From NCBI GenBank assembly GCA_046262995.1, contig JBHELQ010000112.1:1-15102 (forward strand): a DNA stretch of 15,102 bases, in the 5' to 3' direction. The stretch comes from JBHELQ01 sp046262995 (GTDB lineage Bacteria > Actinomycetota > Thermoleophilia > Solirubrobacterales > Thermoleophilaceae). A program made the position numbers and the translations under genes. A model generated the notes under the pieces. The model saw nothing but the letters and a program-made list of their open reading frames with translations, was not told the DNA's origin and made no database searches. Below are positions 14,046-15,102 of the stretch, in pieces (position 1 is the stretch's first letter; every line of letters starts with the position of its first letter).

Positions 14046-14459
14046 GTGAGCGTCACGGACCGGCGCATACGCCATCACGACCTCTGCTTCGGCTGCGGCC
14101 AGGCCAACATCTTCGGCCTCCAGCTCGAGGTCGAGCGCCGGGAGGGCGGGGGCGTGGCGGGCCGTTTCTTCGTCAAGCAGGACCATCAGGGCCCACCGGG
14201 CTATGTCCACGGCGGCGTCCTGGCCACCGCACTGGACGAGGCGATGGCGCTGCTGCTGCACGGCCAGGGAACCTTCGCCCTGACCGGGAGGCTCGACGTG
14301 AAGCTCGAGGCCCCGGTCCCGATCGGCACCTTCGTCGAGGTCGAGGCGGACGTCGAGCGGGCGGAGGGCAGCAGGCTGTTCCTGGCGGCTCGGGCCTCCG
14401 CCGAGGGTCGAACGTTGGCCACGGCCACCGGCACGTTCGTCGAACGCGGCGAGGAGTAG
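14046..14459 (+). CDS. PaaI-type hotdog-fold acyl-CoA thioesterase
   Basis: This 137-residue single hotdog-domain protein is predicted to hydrolyse an acyl-CoA thioester, probably as a tetramer. The active-site segment is VHGGVLATALDEAMA (54-68), with HGG and the D64/E65 acidic pair on the long helix. An N-terminal CFGCGQANIFGLQL (14-27) matches a CFxCGxxNxxGL signature common in actinobacterial members; C14 and C17 might bind a metal, but this is unproved. The acyl substrate is unknown. The frame is open back to 13989, but the GTG at 14046 is chosen because a TACGCT box stands seven bases upstream and the family N-terminus fits. It is 30 bases upstream of the aconitase gene. Confidence 0.88.
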   Translation: MSVTDRRIRHHDLCFGCGQANIFGLQLEVERREGGGVAGRFFVKQDHQGPPGYVHGGVLATALDEAMALLLHGQGTFALTGRLDVKLEAPVPIGTFVEVEADVERAEGSRLFLAARASAEGRTLATATGTFVERGEE

Positions 14460-14475
14460 GGCGGGGCCGAGCCGG

Positions 14476-14481
14476 TACGTT
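14476..14481 (+). promoter_or_regulatory. Candidate -10 box, aconitase gene (leaderless)
   Basis: TACGTT is followed by eight bases and the ATG at 14490. It occupies the 30-base gap after the thioesterase, suggesting the aconitase gene can be transcribed on its own. The GGCGG directly before the ATG is too close to act as a Shine-Dalgarno. Confidence 0.4.
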
Positions 14482-14489
14482 TACGGCGG

Positions 14490-15102
14490 ATGGCCGAGAA
14501 CCTGACCCGCCAGATCCTGCGCGAGCACCTGGCCGACGGCGAGCTCACCCCGGGCCAGCCGATCTCGCTTCGGATCGACCAGACGCTGCTCCAGGACGCC
14601 ACCGGGACGATGTCGCTGATGCAGTACGAGCAGCTCGAGGTCCCACGGGTGAGAGTGGACCGCGCCGTCCAGTACGTGGACCACAACGTGATTCAGCTCG
14701 ACTTCAAGAACCCGGACGACCACCGCATGCTGCAGGCACTGGCGCGCAAGTACGGCCTGCACTACTCGCGGCCCGGCAACGGCATCTGCCACTACGTGCA
14801 CATCGAGCGCTTCGCCAAGCCGGGCGGCATCCTGGTGGGCGCCGACTCCCACACGACCACCAGTGGAGCGCTCGGGATGATCGCCATCGGCGCCGGCGGC
14901 CTGGACGTGGCCGTGGCGATGGGTGGCTACCCCTACGAGATCGCCTGCCCCGCGGTGGTGGAGGTCCACCTGGACAACACCCTCGACCGCCCCTGGGTTC
15001 AGGCCAAGGACGTGATCCTCGAGCTGCTGCGCCGCCTTACCGTGCGCGGCGGCAAGAACAAGGTGTTCGAGTTCACGGGGCCCGGCACACACGACCTGAC
15101 GG
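14490..15102 (+). CDS. Aconitate hydratase, Aquifex-type, N-terminal part (cut by window edge)
   Basis: The frame starts at the ATG at 14490 and remains open for 204 codons to the window edge. It matches the N-terminal domain of the aconitase superfamily: RIDQTLLQDATGT (28-40), VDHNVIQLDFKNPDDHR (63-79), RPGNGICHYVHIERF (94-108) and GADSHTTTSGALGMIAIGAGG (117-137), with the substrate-binding Asp-Ser-His at 119-121. The short start MAENLTRQILREHL and the wording of the motifs fit the compact 'Aquifex-type' aconitases of about 650 residues better than long AcnA or LeuC. The expected role is citrate to isocitrate in the TCA cycle, with a [4Fe-4S] cluster whose cysteines lie beyond the window. 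The opposite strand also has a long open frame here, but it shows no family features. Confidence 0.9.
   Translation, partial: MAENLTRQILREHLADGELTPGQPISLRIDQTLLQDATGTMSLMQYEQLEVPRVRVDRAVQYVDHNVIQLDFKNPDDHRMLQALARKYGLHYSRPGNGICHYVHIERFAKPGGILVGADSHTTTSGALGMIAIGAGGLDVAVAMGGYPYEIACPAVVEVHLDNTLDRPWVQAKDVILELLRRLTVRGGKNKVFEFTGPGTHDLT

Noticed and set aside
14481..15092. A 203-codon minus-strand frame opposite the right-end gene
   Set aside because: The plus strand encodes unmistakable aconitase motifs; the minus frame is the reverse-strand shadow.
1..15102. CRISPR array, tRNA/rRNA, insertion sequence or phage attachment site
   Set aside because: No regularly spaced repeats, cloverleaf-like sequences, transposase/integrase motifs or terminal inverted repeats were seen on either strand by eye.

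Overview
This is a GC-rich, densely coded bacterial chromosome segment with 13 genes: eleven complete and two cut by the window edges. No stretch over 300 bases lacks a gene, and I see no mobile element, CRISPR array, tRNA or rRNA. Base composition, frequent GTG starts, TANNNT boxes just upstream of starts, an aa3-type oxidase cluster, a 'CFGCG' hotdog thioesterase and a PAP2 protein with a 'PTAPPWW' motif suggest an actinobacterium. The Arg-rich C-terminal tail of the sulfatase and the Aquifex-type aconitase would fit a deep-branching class such as Thermoleophilia. That placement is inference from memory of protein families, with no phylogeny behind it.

Region 1 (1-5716, all minus strand): in transcription order, a PaaG-like crotonase, then ctaC (oxidase subunit II, CuA), ctaD (subunit I), ctaA (heme A synthase), ctaB (heme O synthase), and a lipoprotein/membrane protein that runs off the left edge. 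The four cta genes supply two catalytic subunits of a cytochrome c oxidase and the two enzymes that make its heme A. They are tightly packed: a Shine-Dalgarno overlapping the ctaC stop, a GTGA overlap for ctaD/ctaA and a TGATG overlap for ctaA/ctaB. Subunit III is not in the window.

Region 2 (5740-8044): a UlaG-like metallo-beta-lactamase-fold hydrolase (plus strand) faces a 14-helix DHA2-type MFS exporter (minus strand), with an unusual two-tier hairpin between their ends. Region 3 (8090-11240, plus): a PAP2/Aur1-like phosphatase, a flippase-like LPG_synthase_TM membrane protein and thioredoxin reductase (trxB) are joined by overlapping stop/start codons. trxB also has its own likely promoter and a clear ribosome binding site. 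Region 4 (11237-14021, minus): a PHP-domain phosphoesterase followed by a secreted sulfatase, whose stop codon shares a CTAG palindrome with that of trxB. Region 5 (14046-end, plus): a PaaI-type thioesterase and the N-terminal third of an Aquifex-type aconitase.

The main non-coding signal is in the start regions. Several likely transcript-leading genes have a TANNNT box 6-9 bases before the start codon and no Shine-Dalgarno, as expected for leaderless transcripts. At two divergent pairs (echA-like/ulaG-like and PHP/thioesterase) the -10 boxes of the two directions overlap. The clearest Shine-Dalgarno sequences lie inside operons (ctaD, trxB). I did not find a convincing novel multi-gene system; gene functions are mostly housekeeping (respiration, lipid and redox metabolism).
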